Positions 7,871 through 16,078 of a stretch of DNA of 64,000 nt are shown one piece after another. The translations under genes and the position numbers were made by a program. The notes below the pieces were generated by a model that saw only the letters and a program-made list of their open reading frames with translations, was not told the origin of the DNA and searched no databases. The stretch comes from CAVVAE01 sp963746185 (lineage in GTDB: Bacteria > Actinomycetota > Actinomycetes > Propionibacteriales > Nocardioidaceae): positions 620,001 to 684,000 of the forward strand of contig CAVVAE010000002.1 of NCBI GenBank assembly GCA_963746185.1. The letters run 5' to 3'. Every line of letters begins with the position of its first letter. The first letter of the stretch is position 1.

Positions 7871-7902
7871 GAAGAAACGCCCTCCTGAGGAACAGGAAGG
7901 CG
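7871..7902 (-). terminator. intrinsic terminator after tRNA-Glu
   Basis: A 10-bp hairpin (7878-7887 with 7893-7902, one G-U pair, 5-nt loop) is followed on the minus strand by TTTCTTC. It lies 10 nt downstream of the tRNA-Glu CCA end and would end the tRNA-Gln/tRNA-Glu transcript. Confidence 0.85.
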
Positions 7903-7912
7903 CTCTCTTCGA

Positions 7913-7988
7913 TGGTAGCCCCGACGGGATTCGAACCCGCGCTACCGCCTTGAGAGGGCGGCGTGCTAGGCCACTACACAACGGGGCC
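7913..7988 (-). tRNA. tRNA-Glu (anticodon CUC)
   Basis: A 76-nt cloverleaf including an encoded CCA. The acceptor stem GGCCCCG/CGGGGCT has a G1-U72 wobble, the anticodon arm is CCGCC-CTCTCAA-GGCGG (anticodon CTC), the variable loop has 4 nt and the T-loop is TTCGAAT. It lies 46 nt downstream of tRNA-Gln on the same strand with a terminator behind it. It reads GAG codons. Confidence 0.97.
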
Positions 7989-8034
7989 ATCGAGCGGACG
8001 AGACACTATCGGAACTCCGAGAGAAGTCTCATCG

Positions 8035-8106
8035 CTGGGGTACTAGGACTCGAACCTAGACTAACTGGACCAGAACCAGTCGGGCTGCCAATTACCCCAT
8101 ACCCCA
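8035..8106 (-). tRNA. tRNA-Gln (anticodon CUG)
   Basis: A 72-nt cloverleaf without encoded CCA. The acceptor is TGGGGTA/TACCCCA with discriminator G, the anticodon arm ACTGG-TTCTGGT-CCAGT (anticodon CTG) and the T-arm CTAGG-TTCGAGT-CCTAG. The U1-A72 pair is the known identity element by which bacterial GatCAB recognises Glu-tRNA-Gln. This fits the gltX gene about 1 kb upstream and gatCAB elsewhere in the window. First gene of a probable two-tRNA transcript. Confidence 0.97.
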
Positions 8107-8221
8107 ATGGCAACGGCGATCAACGCGATTGCCGAGGGCCGACAATACCGGAGCAGCCATGCGCGCTCCAAAACGGCGGACGGCGCACAGATGTGCGGCT
8201 CGACACAGTGGTTCTGAGAGT

Positions 8222-9151
8222 TCAGGCCGGCGACGCAGAGGGATCTGCCACGTGCGGCGGCGGTGCGCTGCCCGGCGGCATCGTACGACGGAACACGACC
8301 ACGATCCACGGTACGACGATGGCGAGCAGTACCGCGTCGAGGATCAGCGGCACCCACGTCACCCCACTCGGGTCAAGCGCATCGGATACGTCGTCAAGCA
8401 GGGCCGCCGGAATGAGGGCAGCGAGGTTCTTGACGAGATGGAGTGCAATACCCGCCTCGAGGCCGCCGGTGCGGATGGCCAACCACGCGAGCACAACACC
8501 GAGCAGAAACCGGTCGGCGAACAGGGGCGGGTCGAACTGCAGGTGAGCCGTTGCGAACATTGCACCCGACACGATGCAGCAGACCCAGGTCGGCAACCTG
8601 GTCGCCCCGAGTCCTTGCAGCAACAGTCCACGGAACAGGTATTCCTCGCCGGCGGCCTGGAGCGGCGTCGTGAACACGACCACGACGAGGAACGCGGCCA
8701 CCTCGTGATCGAGCGGACTGTCTCTCGTCATATACGCGCCCGCCGTGCCCAGCACGAGGAACAGGCCCCAGACTACGAGGGCCATCCCGATGCAGAGCAG
8801 CAGCCATCGCCAGCGAACCCGGCCGTGCGTCGACGACAGCCATCGCGGGTGGAGGCGATAGATGGCGAAGTACAGGAAGGCCGCGATCGGAATCAGCAGC
8901 GCGAGCCCGAGGTTGGTGGCCAGCATCTCGCCTGGGTTGATGCCGTTGTCGAGGTCCAGCGAGAAGTCGGAGTCCCCCAGCGCCCGCACCCCGACGATGA
9001 CCACCACAACGGCCAACACGGTCCCGGTGACCAAACCGACCGCGGAAGCCAGGATGCTGACAGCAAGACGCCACCAGGCGCCAGGTTTCTGGGCGATCCG
9101 ATGGTAGGCAACCGGTGGCGGCAGAGGCTCTGCTGCCGGGGGCCCCACCAC
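8222..9151 (-). CDS. CPBP-family intramembrane glutamic endopeptidase (CAAX protease-like)
   Basis: A 309-aa polytopic membrane protein with about eight hydrophobic segments. The catalytic signatures are AAGEEYLFRG (EExxxR), FATAHLQF and HLVKN, as in the Abi/CPBP family, whose members cleave prenylated proteins or act in peptide maturation and bacteriocin immunity. The N-terminus is Pro-rich and cytosolic, and the C-terminus ends in a short Pro/Ala tail. The GTG at 9151 lies 2 nt after the gltX stop, so it is the last gene of a FAH-gltX-CPBP operon. The substrate is unknown. Confidence 0.88.
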   Translation of the reverse strand: MVGPPAAEPLPPPVAYHRIAQKPGAWWRLAVSILASAVGLVTGTVLAVVVVIVGVRALGDSDFSLDLDNGINPGEMLATNLGLALLIPIAAFLYFAIYRLHPRWLSSTHGRVRWRWLLLCIGMALVVWGLFLVLGTAGAYMTRDSPLDHEVAAFLVVVVFTTPLQAAGEEYLFRGLLLQGLGATRLPTWVCCIVSGAMFATAHLQFDPPLFADRFLLGVVLAWLAIRTGGLEAGIALHLVKNLAALIPAALLDDVSDALDPSGVTWVPLILDAVLLAIVVPWIVVVFRRTMPPGSAPPPHVADPSASPA

Positions 9152-9153
9152 GG

Positions 9154-10650
9154 TCAGTGTGCGGTACGGGTCGCCACGGCCAGCCGGGCGAGCGAACGTT
9201 CGCGTCCGAGCAGATCCAACGACTCGAACAGCGGCGGCGAGATCCGGCGACCCGTGATGGCCACCCGCACCGGCCCGAACGCGACGCGTGGTTTGAGTTC
9301 CATCGACTCGATCAGCCGCTCACGCAAGGCAGCTTCAATCGTCGGGGTGTCCCACACCTCGAGGTCCTTCAAAACGTCGTACGACGCCTGGACGATTTCG
9401 ACGCCGGCGGCATCGAGGAGTTTGGCCGCGTCGTCTGGGTCGATGACGAAGGCGTCGTCGGGGATGAAGAGGAACGCGAGCATGTCGACGGCCTCGCTCA
9501 GCGTGGTCATCCGCTCATGCACCAGCGGCGTCGCCGCCGTGAGCGTAGAACGCTGCTCGTCCGTGATCGGTTCGTCGAGCAGACCAGCGGACTGCAAATA
9601 GGGGGTGATGCGGGTCGCCAGCTCGTCAACCGTCAGGGCCCGCATGTGCGCTGCGTTGATGGCCTCGCACTTCTTCAGGTCGAAGCGTGCAGGGTTGGGG
9701 TTGACCCGGTCGATGGTGAACGCCTCGACCATCTCCTGCATCGTGAAGATGTCGCGGTCGTCCGCGATCGCCCAGCCGAGCAGAGCGAGGTAGTTCAGCA
9801 ACCCCTCGGGGAGAAAACCACGGTCTCGGTAGGTCGACAGGCTGGACTCGGGGTCTCGCTTGGAGAGCTTCTTGTTTCCCTGGCCCAGCACCGAGGGTAG
9901 ATGCCCGAACCTCGGGGTCTGCCCGTTGCCGACGCCGATCTCGGCCAGGGCGTCGTACAACGCCAACTGCCGTGGCGTCGACGACAACAGGTCCTCACCG
10001 CGCAGCACGTGCGTGATCTCCATCAGGGCGTCATCGACCGGGTTGACCAGCGTGTAAAGGGGTTGCCCGTTGGCACGGACGAGCACGTAGTCAGGAACGT
10101 GCTCACTCTCGAAGCTGATCTCGCCTCTGACGAGGTCGTCAAACGTGATCGTCGAGTCAGGCATCCGAAGACGGACGACAGGTTGGCGTCCCTCGGCCTG
10201 GAACGTCGCCACCTGATCGGCTGTCAGGTTTCGGCAGTGCCCGTCATAGCCCGGAGTCCGGCTTTCCGATCGCGCGCGTGCGTTGCGTTCCTCGAGCTCG
10301 GCCTGGGAGCAGTAGCAGTGGTAGGCACGGCCGGCGGCAAGCAGCTTGGCCGCCACGTCCGCATAGATGTCAAAGCGCTCGGACTGCAGGTAGGGACCGA
10401 ACGGACCGCCGACCTCAGGACCCTCGTCCCAGTCGAACCCCAGCCAGCGCATCGCATCGAGCAACGCGTCGTAGGAGTCTTGGGTGTTCCGGCTGGCATC
10501 GGTGTCTTCGATGCGGAAGACGAACGTGCCTCCCGCGTGACGCGCAAACGCCCAGTTGAACAACGCGGTTCGAGCAAGCCCGAAGTGCGGATTGCCTGTC
10601 GGCGATGGGCAAAAACGAACACGCACGGGCGACGCGGGAGCGTCAGTCAC
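9154..10650 (-). CDS. gltX: glutamyl-tRNA synthetase, probably non-discriminating
   Basis: Class I synthetase of 498 aa that charges tRNA-Glu. The ATP-binding HIGH-type motif is NPHFGL inside FCPSPTGNPHFGLARTALF, and KLSKRD is the KMSKS motif. A C-terminal helical anticodon-binding domain follows residue ~330. Because GatCAB genes are present in the window and no glnS is seen here, it probably also mischarges tRNA-Gln with Glu. It overlaps the upstream FAH gene by 8 nt. The tRNA-Glu and tRNA-Gln genes lie just beyond the next gene. Confidence 0.97.
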   Translation of the reverse strand: MTDAPASPVRVRFCPSPTGNPHFGLARTALFNWAFARHAGGTFVFRIEDTDASRNTQDSYDALLDAMRWLGFDWDEGPEVGGPFGPYLQSERFDIYADVAAKLLAAGRAYHCYCSQAELEERNARARSESRTPGYDGHCRNLTADQVATFQAEGRQPVVRLRMPDSTITFDDLVRGEISFESEHVPDYVLVRANGQPLYTLVNPVDDALMEITHVLRGEDLLSSTPRQLALYDALAEIGVGNGQTPRFGHLPSVLGQGNKKLSKRDPESSLSTYRDRGFLPEGLLNYLALLGWAIADDRDIFTMQEMVEAFTIDRVNPNPARFDLKKCEAINAAHMRALTVDELATRITPYLQSAGLLDEPITDEQRSTLTAATPLVHERMTTLSEAVDMLAFLFIPDDAFVIDPDDAAKLLDAAGVEIVQASYDVLKDLEVWDTPTIEAALRERLIESMELKPRVAFGPVRVAITGRRISPPLFESLDLLGRERSLARLAVATRTAH

Positions 10651-11422
10651 GGGAAACCACCTTGTTCGTCAACGTTCCGAGGCCCTCAACAGTGACCGAG
10701 ACATCGTCACCCGGCTGCATGGGCCCGACCCCGGCAGGAGTGCCGGTGAGAATGACGTCGCCGGGCAGCAAGGTCATGAAAGACGTGATGTAAGCGATCA
10801 CGGTCGGTACGTCGTGCACCATCAGACTGGTGTTGCTGTCCTGCTTCAGCTCGCCGTTGACCTCAGTGCGCACGTTGACCGAGGACGGGTCGAGGTCAGT
10901 CTCGATCCACGGCCCGAGCGGACAGAACGAGTCGAATCCCTTGGCTCGCGTCCATTGCCCGTCACTCTCCTGCAGGTCACGCGCGGTGACGTCGTTGCCG
11001 ACCGTGTAGCCGAAGATCACGTCGCTGGCGCGTTCTGGTGGCACGTCGCGGCAGATGCGGCCGATCACGACGCCGAGCTCGCCCTCGAAGTGGACGTTGC
11101 TGCTTTGGTGCGGATAGACGATGGGGTCGAACGGCCCGATCACCGAGGTGTTGGGCTTGAGGAAGACCAGGGGTTCATCGGGCGTCTCGTGCCCGAGTTC
11201 CTCGGCGTGCGCGACGTAGTTGCGACCGATACACGCCACCTTGCTTCGCGGGATGACGGGCGCCAATAGCCGGACGTCGGCGAGCAGGACCTGCTCCCCC
11301 GTGAGCTCGACTCCGGCGTACAACGGGTCACCGACGACGGTGGCGATGATCTCCTCGCCCTCGGGTCCGCCGACGACGCCGTACTGGGGTTCCTCACCGG
11401 TGGTGTAGCGCGCAATCCTCAC
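10643..11422 (-). CDS. fumarylacetoacetate hydrolase family protein
   Basis: A 259-aa FAH-fold enzyme, likely a hydrolase, isomerase or decarboxylase acting on a 2-oxo/acylpyruvate-type compound. It has the conserved CIGRNYVAHAEELG and the metal-site acidic cluster FEGELGVVIGR, then TGTPAGVG near the C-terminus. The GTG at 11422 gives the normal N-terminus (RIARYTTG); a longer frame adds 13 non-homologous residues. It is first in a probable operon with gltX, an arrangement commonly seen in actinobacteria. The physiological substrate cannot be told from sequence. Confidence 0.9.
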   Translation of the reverse strand: MRIARYTTGEEPQYGVVGGPEGEEIIATVVGDPLYAGVELTGEQVLLADVRLLAPVIPRSKVACIGRNYVAHAEELGHETPDEPLVFLKPNTSVIGPFDPIVYPHQSSNVHFEGELGVVIGRICRDVPPERASDVIFGYTVGNDVTARDLQESDGQWTRAKGFDSFCPLGPWIETDLDPSSVNVRTEVNGELKQDSNTSLMVHDVPTVIAYITSFMTLLPGDVILTGTPAGVGPMQPGDDVSVTVEGLGTLTNKVVSRD

Positions 11423-11480
11423 GACGGAAGAGCCTATCGGGGGCCCGAGCCGCTGCTGCACGGCCGCCTACGATGTGTGG

Positions 11481-12395
11481 ATGCCGAACGTGCTGACTGA
11501 AGCGGAGTGGCACGAGCGTCGTCGTGCCCACGAGTCTCGGGTGGATGCGTGGGTCGCGCCCCATCGAGAGCGTCGCTCTCGCGGCATCTCCCATCCAGTC
11601 GAAGACTTTCTCTTCACGTACTACTCATACCGCCCGGCGACCTTGCGACGTTGGCATCCGGGCGCCGGCACCGTCTTGACCGGGCCGGGCGTCGCCGAGT
11701 TTGCCTCGGTCAAGGGGTACGTCGTCGACGGTGGCCGCGCGATGGTCGACGCTCGACTGGGGGGCGACCGCGTCAAGGCGATCGGCTGGATCCGCACCAT
11801 GCTCGCCTCGACAGCGAGTCGTCCGGCGACGTTCGGCTGCTTTGGCCTGCATGAGTGGGCGATGGTCTACCGCCAACCTCCCGCGGCACTCCGGCACGTC
11901 GCCTTCCCGTTGCGACTCGGGGCGACCGCGACCGATGACGTGGTGGAGTCGCATCGGATCTCCTGCACCCATTTCGACGCGTTCCGGTTCTTCACCGAGC
12001 CGGCCCGACCGCTCAACGTCATCCAGCCCACGCGGGAGAGTCAGCCGTTGAACGACCAGCCGGGCTGCTTGCACGCCGCCATGGACTGTTACAAGTGGGC
12101 CTACAAGCTGAGCCCGTTCACTCCGTCAGAGCTCGTCGCTGACTGCTTCGAGCTCGCCCGCGAGGTGCGGCAGGTCGACATGCGGGCCGCGCCGTACGAC
12201 CTCAGCTCACTGGGAGTCGAACCGATCCGGATCGAGACCGCCGAAGGCAAGCAGCAGTACGCGGCTGCGCAGCGAGACTTCGCCGAGCGATCGGCTCCGC
12301 TGCGTCAGCGTCTCATCGAGGTGTGCGAACGTCTGCTGGCCCCCTCAGAAACCAGCGGGGTCCGCTCTCACTCAGAGTCGTCGTTGTCGAGGTAG
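11481..12395 (+). CDS. conserved actinobacterial protein annotated as 3-methyladenine DNA glycosylase
   Basis: A 304-aa soluble protein beginning with a PNVLTEAEWHERR segment, with conserved VEDFLFTYYSYRP, RRWHPG, FGCFGLHEWAMVYR and SCTHFDAFRFFT blocks. This is a well-conserved actinobacterial family that genome pipelines call 3-methyladenine DNA glycosylase. I see no HhH-GPD motif or other classical glycosylase signature, so the enzymatic call is tentative. The ATG at 11481 is used rather than a GTG two codons earlier. The 3' end overlaps the convergent VOC gene by 28 nt. Confidence 0.72.
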   Translation: MPNVLTEAEWHERRRAHESRVDAWVAPHRERRSRGISHPVEDFLFTYYSYRPATLRRWHPGAGTVLTGPGVAEFASVKGYVVDGGRAMVDARLGGDRVKAIGWIRTMLASTASRPATFGCFGLHEWAMVYRQPPAALRHVAFPLRLGATATDDVVESHRISCTHFDAFRFFTEPARPLNVIQPTRESQPLNDQPGCLHAAMDCYKWAYKLSPFTPSELVADCFELAREVRQVDMRAAPYDLSSLGVEPIRIETAEGKQQYAAAQRDFAERSAPLRQRLIEVCERLLAPSETSGVRSHSESSLSR

Positions 12396-12763
12396 AGGCA
12401 GAAGGGGTGCCCAGCAGGATCGAGCATCACCCGCACGGTCGCCTGAGGCTGGTACGACGCGACCTCTGCTCCGACCTCCACGGCATACGCGACCGCTTCC
12501 TCCAGGTCGTCAACCTCGATATCGAGATGCATCGACATCTGCGGGCGGCCATCGACAGTGGGCCAGACCGGACGGGCGTAGTTCTCTTCAGTCGCGAAGG
12601 CGAAGTTGTAGCCCGCGTCCTCAGACGGAGCGAGGTCCACCCAGCCGGCGGACTCGTTGAAGATCCGCCATCCCAGCAGCCGTTCGTAGAAATGCGCCAG
12701 CTCTCGGGCGTCTGGGGCGTCGAGAACGACGCCGAACCAAGTCTTCTTCGTGCGCAGTGCCAT
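12368..12763 (-). CDS. VOC (glyoxalase/bleomycin-resistance fold) family protein
   Basis: A 131-aa protein with two beta-alpha-beta-beta-beta repeats. The first begins WFGVVLDAPDARELAHFYERLLGW, followed by WVDLAPSED; the second has MHLDIEVDDLEEAVAYAVEVGAEV and ends VMLDPAGHPFCLYLD, the typical metal-site Glu/His topology of glyoxalase-like proteins. The ATG at 12763 has AGGG 7 nt upstream; a longer frame to 12799 is possible. The substrate is unknown. It lies immediately downstream of cimA but 42 nt after its stop. Confidence 0.85.
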   Translation of the reverse strand: MALRTKKTWFGVVLDAPDARELAHFYERLLGWRIFNESAGWVDLAPSEDAGYNFAFATEENYARPVWPTVDGRPQMSMHLDIEVDDLEEAVAYAVEVGAEVASYQPQATVRVMLDPAGHPFCLYLDNDDSE

Positions 12764-12805
12764 CAGCACACCCTGGCACTTGTCTGGCGCGGACTCCACT
12801 CGAGG

Positions 12806-14398
12806 TCAGGGAATGACTCCGGCACGACGCAGGCCATAGGTGACGCCGTCGAGCAGGGCACGCCACGACGCCTCAATGATGTTGGCACCGACCCCCACAG
12901 TGACCCACGAGCTGCTGTCATCGGCAGTCTCGATGAGCACCCGGATCACAGCGTCAGTGCCATGTCCTTGGTCGAGGATCCGCACGCGGTAGTCGATGAG
13001 CTCGAGCTTGCTGACTTCTGGGAACGCCTGGCCGATCGCGTGCCGTAGCGCGGCGTCGAGCGCGTTGACGGGGCCGTTGCCCTCCCCCGTCACGACGATC
13101 CGCTCGCCACCTGCGCGGAGCTTGACGGTCGCCTCCGACAGCGCCTCGTCCTTCGGCGAGGACTCCGTGATCACTCGCCACGACTCCACCTCGAAGTACG
13201 ACGCACGCGCCCCTTCGACCTCCTCGACCAGAAGGAGCTCGAAAGAAGCATCGGCAGCCTCGAACGTGTGTCCGGCGGACTCGAGCACCTTGACGCGATC
13301 GGTGATGCGTGTCAGCAGTGCGTTGTCAGCGCTCAGGTCGAAGCCGAGCTCGCGTCCCTTCAGCTCGATCGAAGCTCGCCCGGCCATCTCCGAGACGAGC
13401 AGCCGCATGTCGTTGCCGACGTCCTGCGGGTCGGCATGTTGGTAGAGGCCGGGATCAACTTTGATCGCACTCGCGTGCAGGCCAGCCTTGTGCGTGAACG
13501 CGGAGACGCCGACGTAGGGCTGGCGTGATGCGGGCGGCACGTTCGTGACCTCGGCCACGGCATGCGCGATGCGCGAGGCTTCACGGAGCTTGCCCACTGG
13601 CAACACACCGCGGCCATGTTTGAGCTCGAGGTTGGCGATGACCGAGACGAGGTCGGCGTTACCAGTGCGCTCGCCGTAGCCGTTTAGCGTTCCCTGCACG
13701 TGCGAGGCGCCGGCATCGACAGCGGACAACGTGTTTGCCACGGCGCATCCGGTGTCGTTGTGGCAGTGGATGCCGACCTTGACACCGCTGTCGCCCACTA
13801 CACCGAAGACATCGTGGACGACTTCTGCCACCTCGGGCGGAAGCATCCCGCCGTTCGTGTCGCACAGCGCCACCACCTCGACTCCGGCTTCCACCGCGAC
13901 ACGAAGCACCTCCAGCGCGTAGTCACGGTTGTCGCGGTAGCCGTCGAAGAAATGCTCGGCATCGAGGAAGACCCGCTGCCCGCCTTCGCGAAGGTGCGTG
14001 ACGGTGTCACGGATCATTTCGAGGTTTTCCTGCAACGTCGTACGCAGGGCGAGACTGACGTGGCGGTCATGACTCTTGGCCACCAGGGTCACGACGTCGG
14101 CTTGGGAGTCCCGCAGTGCCGCGACCAGCACGTCGTCGGCCGCGCGGCCACCGGCACGACGGGTCGCACCGAACGCGGCGAGCGTTGCGTTGCCGAGTGC
14201 GAGCTCGTCTCGAGCCCGACGGAAGAACTCGGTGTCCTTGGGGTTAGCGCCCGGCCAGCCGCCCTCGATGTACCCGACGCCGAGGTCGTCGAGATGCCGA
14301 GCAATGTGGAGCTTGTCCTCGACGGAGAGGTTGAGTCCTTCTTGCTGAGCACCGTCGCGCAACGTCGTGTCGTAGACGTGGAAGCCGCTGGTTGCCAT
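12806..14398 (-). CDS. cimA: citramalate synthase (LeuA/CimA family)
   Basis: A 530-aa DRE-TIM metallolyase that condenses pyruvate with acetyl-CoA to (R)-citramalate, a threonine-independent route to 2-ketobutyrate and isoleucine. The N-terminal YDTTLRDGAQQEGLNLS is the HMGL catalytic motif. IHCHNDTGCAVANTLSAVDAGA carries the metal-binding HxH and the domain ends near residue 375. A C-terminal LeuA-dimer regulatory domain follows. The ATG at 14398 has AAGGA ~9 nt upstream. A leader peptide, pause hairpin and terminator lie directly upstream (separate entries), implying attenuation. LeuA-type specificity cannot be fully excluded, but the length and motif fit CimA. Confidence 0.92.
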   Translation of the reverse strand: MATSGFHVYDTTLRDGAQQEGLNLSVEDKLHIARHLDDLGVGYIEGGWPGANPKDTEFFRRARDELALGNATLAAFGATRRAGGRAADDVLVAALRDSQADVVTLVAKSHDRHVSLALRTTLQENLEMIRDTVTHLREGGQRVFLDAEHFFDGYRDNRDYALEVLRVAVEAGVEVVALCDTNGGMLPPEVAEVVHDVFGVVGDSGVKVGIHCHNDTGCAVANTLSAVDAGASHVQGTLNGYGERTGNADLVSVIANLELKHGRGVLPVGKLREASRIAHAVAEVTNVPPASRQPYVGVSAFTHKAGLHASAIKVDPGLYQHADPQDVGNDMRLLVSEMAGRASIELKGRELGFDLSADNALLTRITDRVKVLESAGHTFEAADASFELLLVEEVEGARASYFEVESWRVITESSPKDEALSEATVKLRAGGERIVVTGEGNGPVNALDAALRHAIGQAFPEVSKLELIDYRVRILDQGHGTDAVIRVLIETADDSSSWVTVGVGANIIEASWRALLDGVTYGLRRAGVIP

Positions 14399-14426
14399 GT
14401 CGTTCGTCCTTGAAGATTCGGGAAAC

Positions 14427-14455
14427 AAAAAGACCCCCCGTTGGAACGAGAGGTC
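14427..14455 (-). terminator. cimA attenuator terminator
   Basis: In the cimA 5' leader, an 11-bp hairpin (14445-14455 with 14432-14442, two G-U pairs, 2-nt loop) is followed on the minus strand by five T at 14431-14427. It ends 28 nt before the cimA start codon and lies downstream of the leader peptide, so it can abort transcription before the gene. Confidence 0.85.
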
Positions 14456-14480
14456 AGCGCGCCGGAAGTACCGACGCGCT
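14456..14480 (-). promoter_or_regulatory. pause/antiterminator-type hairpin in the cimA leader
   Basis: AGCGCG/CGCGCT (14475-14480 with 14456-14461) plus an inner CGG/CCG pairing around a 5-nt loop. Its 5' arm starts at the stop codon of the leader peptide and its 3' arm is immediately next to the terminator stem, the usual spacing of a ribosome-sensitive attenuator. Confidence 0.65.
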
Positions 14481-14508
14481 AGGTGATGATGATGTGCAGA
14501 TGAAGCAT
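14479..14508 (-). CDS. cimA leader peptide MLHLHIIIT
   Basis: A nine-codon ORF, ATG CTT CAT CTG CAC ATC ATC ATC ACC TAG. Three consecutive Ile and two Leu codons in nine suit a sensor for charged tRNA-Ile/Leu upstream of an isoleucine-pathway gene. A promoter-like pair ends 7 nt before the ATG, so the peptide is probably translated from a leaderless mRNA. The stop codon touches the pause hairpin and the intrinsic terminator follows. Inferred from architecture; not tested. Confidence 0.75.
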   Translation of the reverse strand: MLHLHIIIT

Positions 14509-14515
14509 GGACTCG

Positions 14516-14544
14516 ATTCTGCCACAGCTCAGCCGCTGATTGAA
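14516..14544 (-). promoter_or_regulatory. cimA promoter
   Basis: On the minus strand a -35-like TTCAAT (14544-14539), 17-bp spacer and -10-like CAGAAT (14521-14516) lie 7 nt before the leader-peptide ATG at 14508, predicting a leaderless start. Confidence 0.6.
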
Positions 14545-14637
14545 CGCGTCCTCTCAGTCGATGGCGACAGCCCACGTCCTCAGTCGCCTCACCGAGTGTC
14601 GGCCATGACCAAGCGTTCGCGCAGCCAGGGCAGCGGC

Positions 14638-15813
14638 TTAGGGCTGGAACAGCACCTTCACCGCGCCATCCGTCTTCTTCTGAAACATCTCATACGCGGA
14701 AGGAGCCTCTGACAAGGGCAGCCGGTGGGTAGCAAAGTCCTCAAGCCCCAACGGGTCGTCGTCAGCACGTACCCATGGCATCAGGTCATCGATCCATCGC
14801 TTGACGTTCGCCTGGCCCATCCGGAGCTGGATCTGCTTGTCGAACATGGTCAGCATGGGAAGTGGATCGGTCTGCCCTCCGTACACACCGATCACGGAGA
14901 TCGTGCCGCCGCGTCTCACGGCGTCGATCGCGGTGTAGAGAGCCGACAGCCGATCGACTCCCACTTTGGACATCAGCGGCTGCGACACGGCTTTTGGCAG
15001 CAACCCCGTGAGTGTTTGCGCGACCTTCGGCATCGGCGAACCGTGCGCCTCCATGCCTACGGCATCGATCACTGAATCAGGGCCGCGGCCATCGGTGAGA
15101 TCACGGATCATGTCGCCGACCGAGCCGTCCCCCTTGATGGTCTCGACGCCGCGCCCTTGCATCCGCGCGAGGCGCTCCGGCACCACGTCTACGCCGATGA
15201 CCCGACATCCGCGTTGCCCGGCGATCCGCGAGGCCATGTCACCGATCGGTCCGAGCCCAAGGACAGCAACGGTCCCACCTTCCGGCACGTCCGCATACTC
15301 GACTGCTTGCATCGCCGTCGGCAACACGTCAGAGAGATAGACAAAGCGGTCGTCTGGCGGACCCTCCGGCACCTTGATCGGGCCGAAGCCTGCATGCGGC
15401 ACTCGCAGAAACTCTGCCTGCGCCCCCGGTACCTGGCCATACAGCTTGGTGTAACCGAAGAGTGCGGCACCCATCCCCTGGTCCCTGACCTGGGTCGCCT
15501 CACATTGGGTCGTTAACCCCTGCTGACACAGCCAACATCCACCGCAAGCGATCTGGAAGGGTATGACGACACGGTCGCCCGCCTTGATGTTCTTGACCGC
15601 CGACCCTACTTCCTCGACGATCCCCATCGGCTCGTGCCCGAGGATGTCGCCCTCCTCCATGAACGGCCCCAGCACTTCGTAAAGGTGGAGGTCTGAACCG
15701 CAAAGCCCCGTCGTGGTCATGCGTACGATTGCGTCGGTCGGTTCTTGGAGCTTGGGGTCCGGAACAGTCTCTACGCGCACATCGCGCTTGCCTTGCCAGG
15801 TAACGGCTTTCAT
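14638..15813 (-). CDS. zinc-dependent alcohol dehydrogenase (glutathione-independent formaldehyde-dehydrogenase-like)
   Basis: A 391-aa medium-chain dehydrogenase. It has catalytic-zinc ligands in GLCGSDLH and GHEPMGIVEEVG, a structural-zinc lobe (GGCWLCQQGLTTQCE) and an NAD-binding GLGPIGDMASRIAGQRG. The long insertion around residues 240-300 resembles the glutathione-independent FdhA/threonine-DH-like branch. The ATG at 15813 has GGAGG 5-6 nt upstream. It probably oxidises an alcohol or aldehyde in the cytosol; the substrate is unknown. It is a lone gene, upstream of and codirectional with the cimA leader. Confidence 0.88.
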   Translation of the reverse strand: MKAVTWQGKRDVRVETVPDPKLQEPTDAIVRMTTTGLCGSDLHLYEVLGPFMEEGDILGHEPMGIVEEVGSAVKNIKAGDRVVIPFQIACGGCWLCQQGLTTQCEATQVRDQGMGAALFGYTKLYGQVPGAQAEFLRVPHAGFGPIKVPEGPPDDRFVYLSDVLPTAMQAVEYADVPEGGTVAVLGLGPIGDMASRIAGQRGCRVIGVDVVPERLARMQGRGVETIKGDGSVGDMIRDLTDGRGPDSVIDAVGMEAHGSPMPKVAQTLTGLLPKAVSQPLMSKVGVDRLSALYTAIDAVRRGGTISVIGVYGGQTDPLPMLTMFDKQIQLRMGQANVKRWIDDLMPWVRADDDPLGLEDFATHRLPLSEAPSAYEMFQKKTDGAVKVLFQP

Positions 15814-16020
15814 CGCATCCTCCGGTGCTTGTGCTTGCGCTCTCAATGCCCGTGACTCGCGGCGGATGAATCCGACCCGGCCGCCGCGGACTATCCAGGC
15901 GTACCCGGATACGACCGTTCCATTCCGTCGCCTGGCCCTAGATAGCCCGTTCGCATCAGCAGAAATAGTTCATCCGAACCAGATTGCCCATGTCACCGAA
16001 GGGCACTGACTCACCGGGTG

Positions 16021-16050
16021 CGCCCCCGTCCTTGTGCAGAGACGGGGGCG
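16021..16050 (-). terminator. terminator-like hairpin after the hemerythrin gene
   Basis: Perfect 10-bp stem (16021-16030 with 16041-16050) with a 10-nt loop, 28 nt downstream of the hemerythrin stop. No U-tract. The rest of the 265-nt gap between adh and this gene (15814-16078) shows no gene. Confidence 0.6.
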
Positions 16051-16078
16051 TCGCCCTGAGTTGGCGAAGACTGGTGTT

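Noticed and set aside
8129..9601. 490-codon plus-strand open frame across the CPBP and gltX genes
   Set aside because: Spans two real genes on the other strand and has a low-complexity His/Arg/Gln composition.
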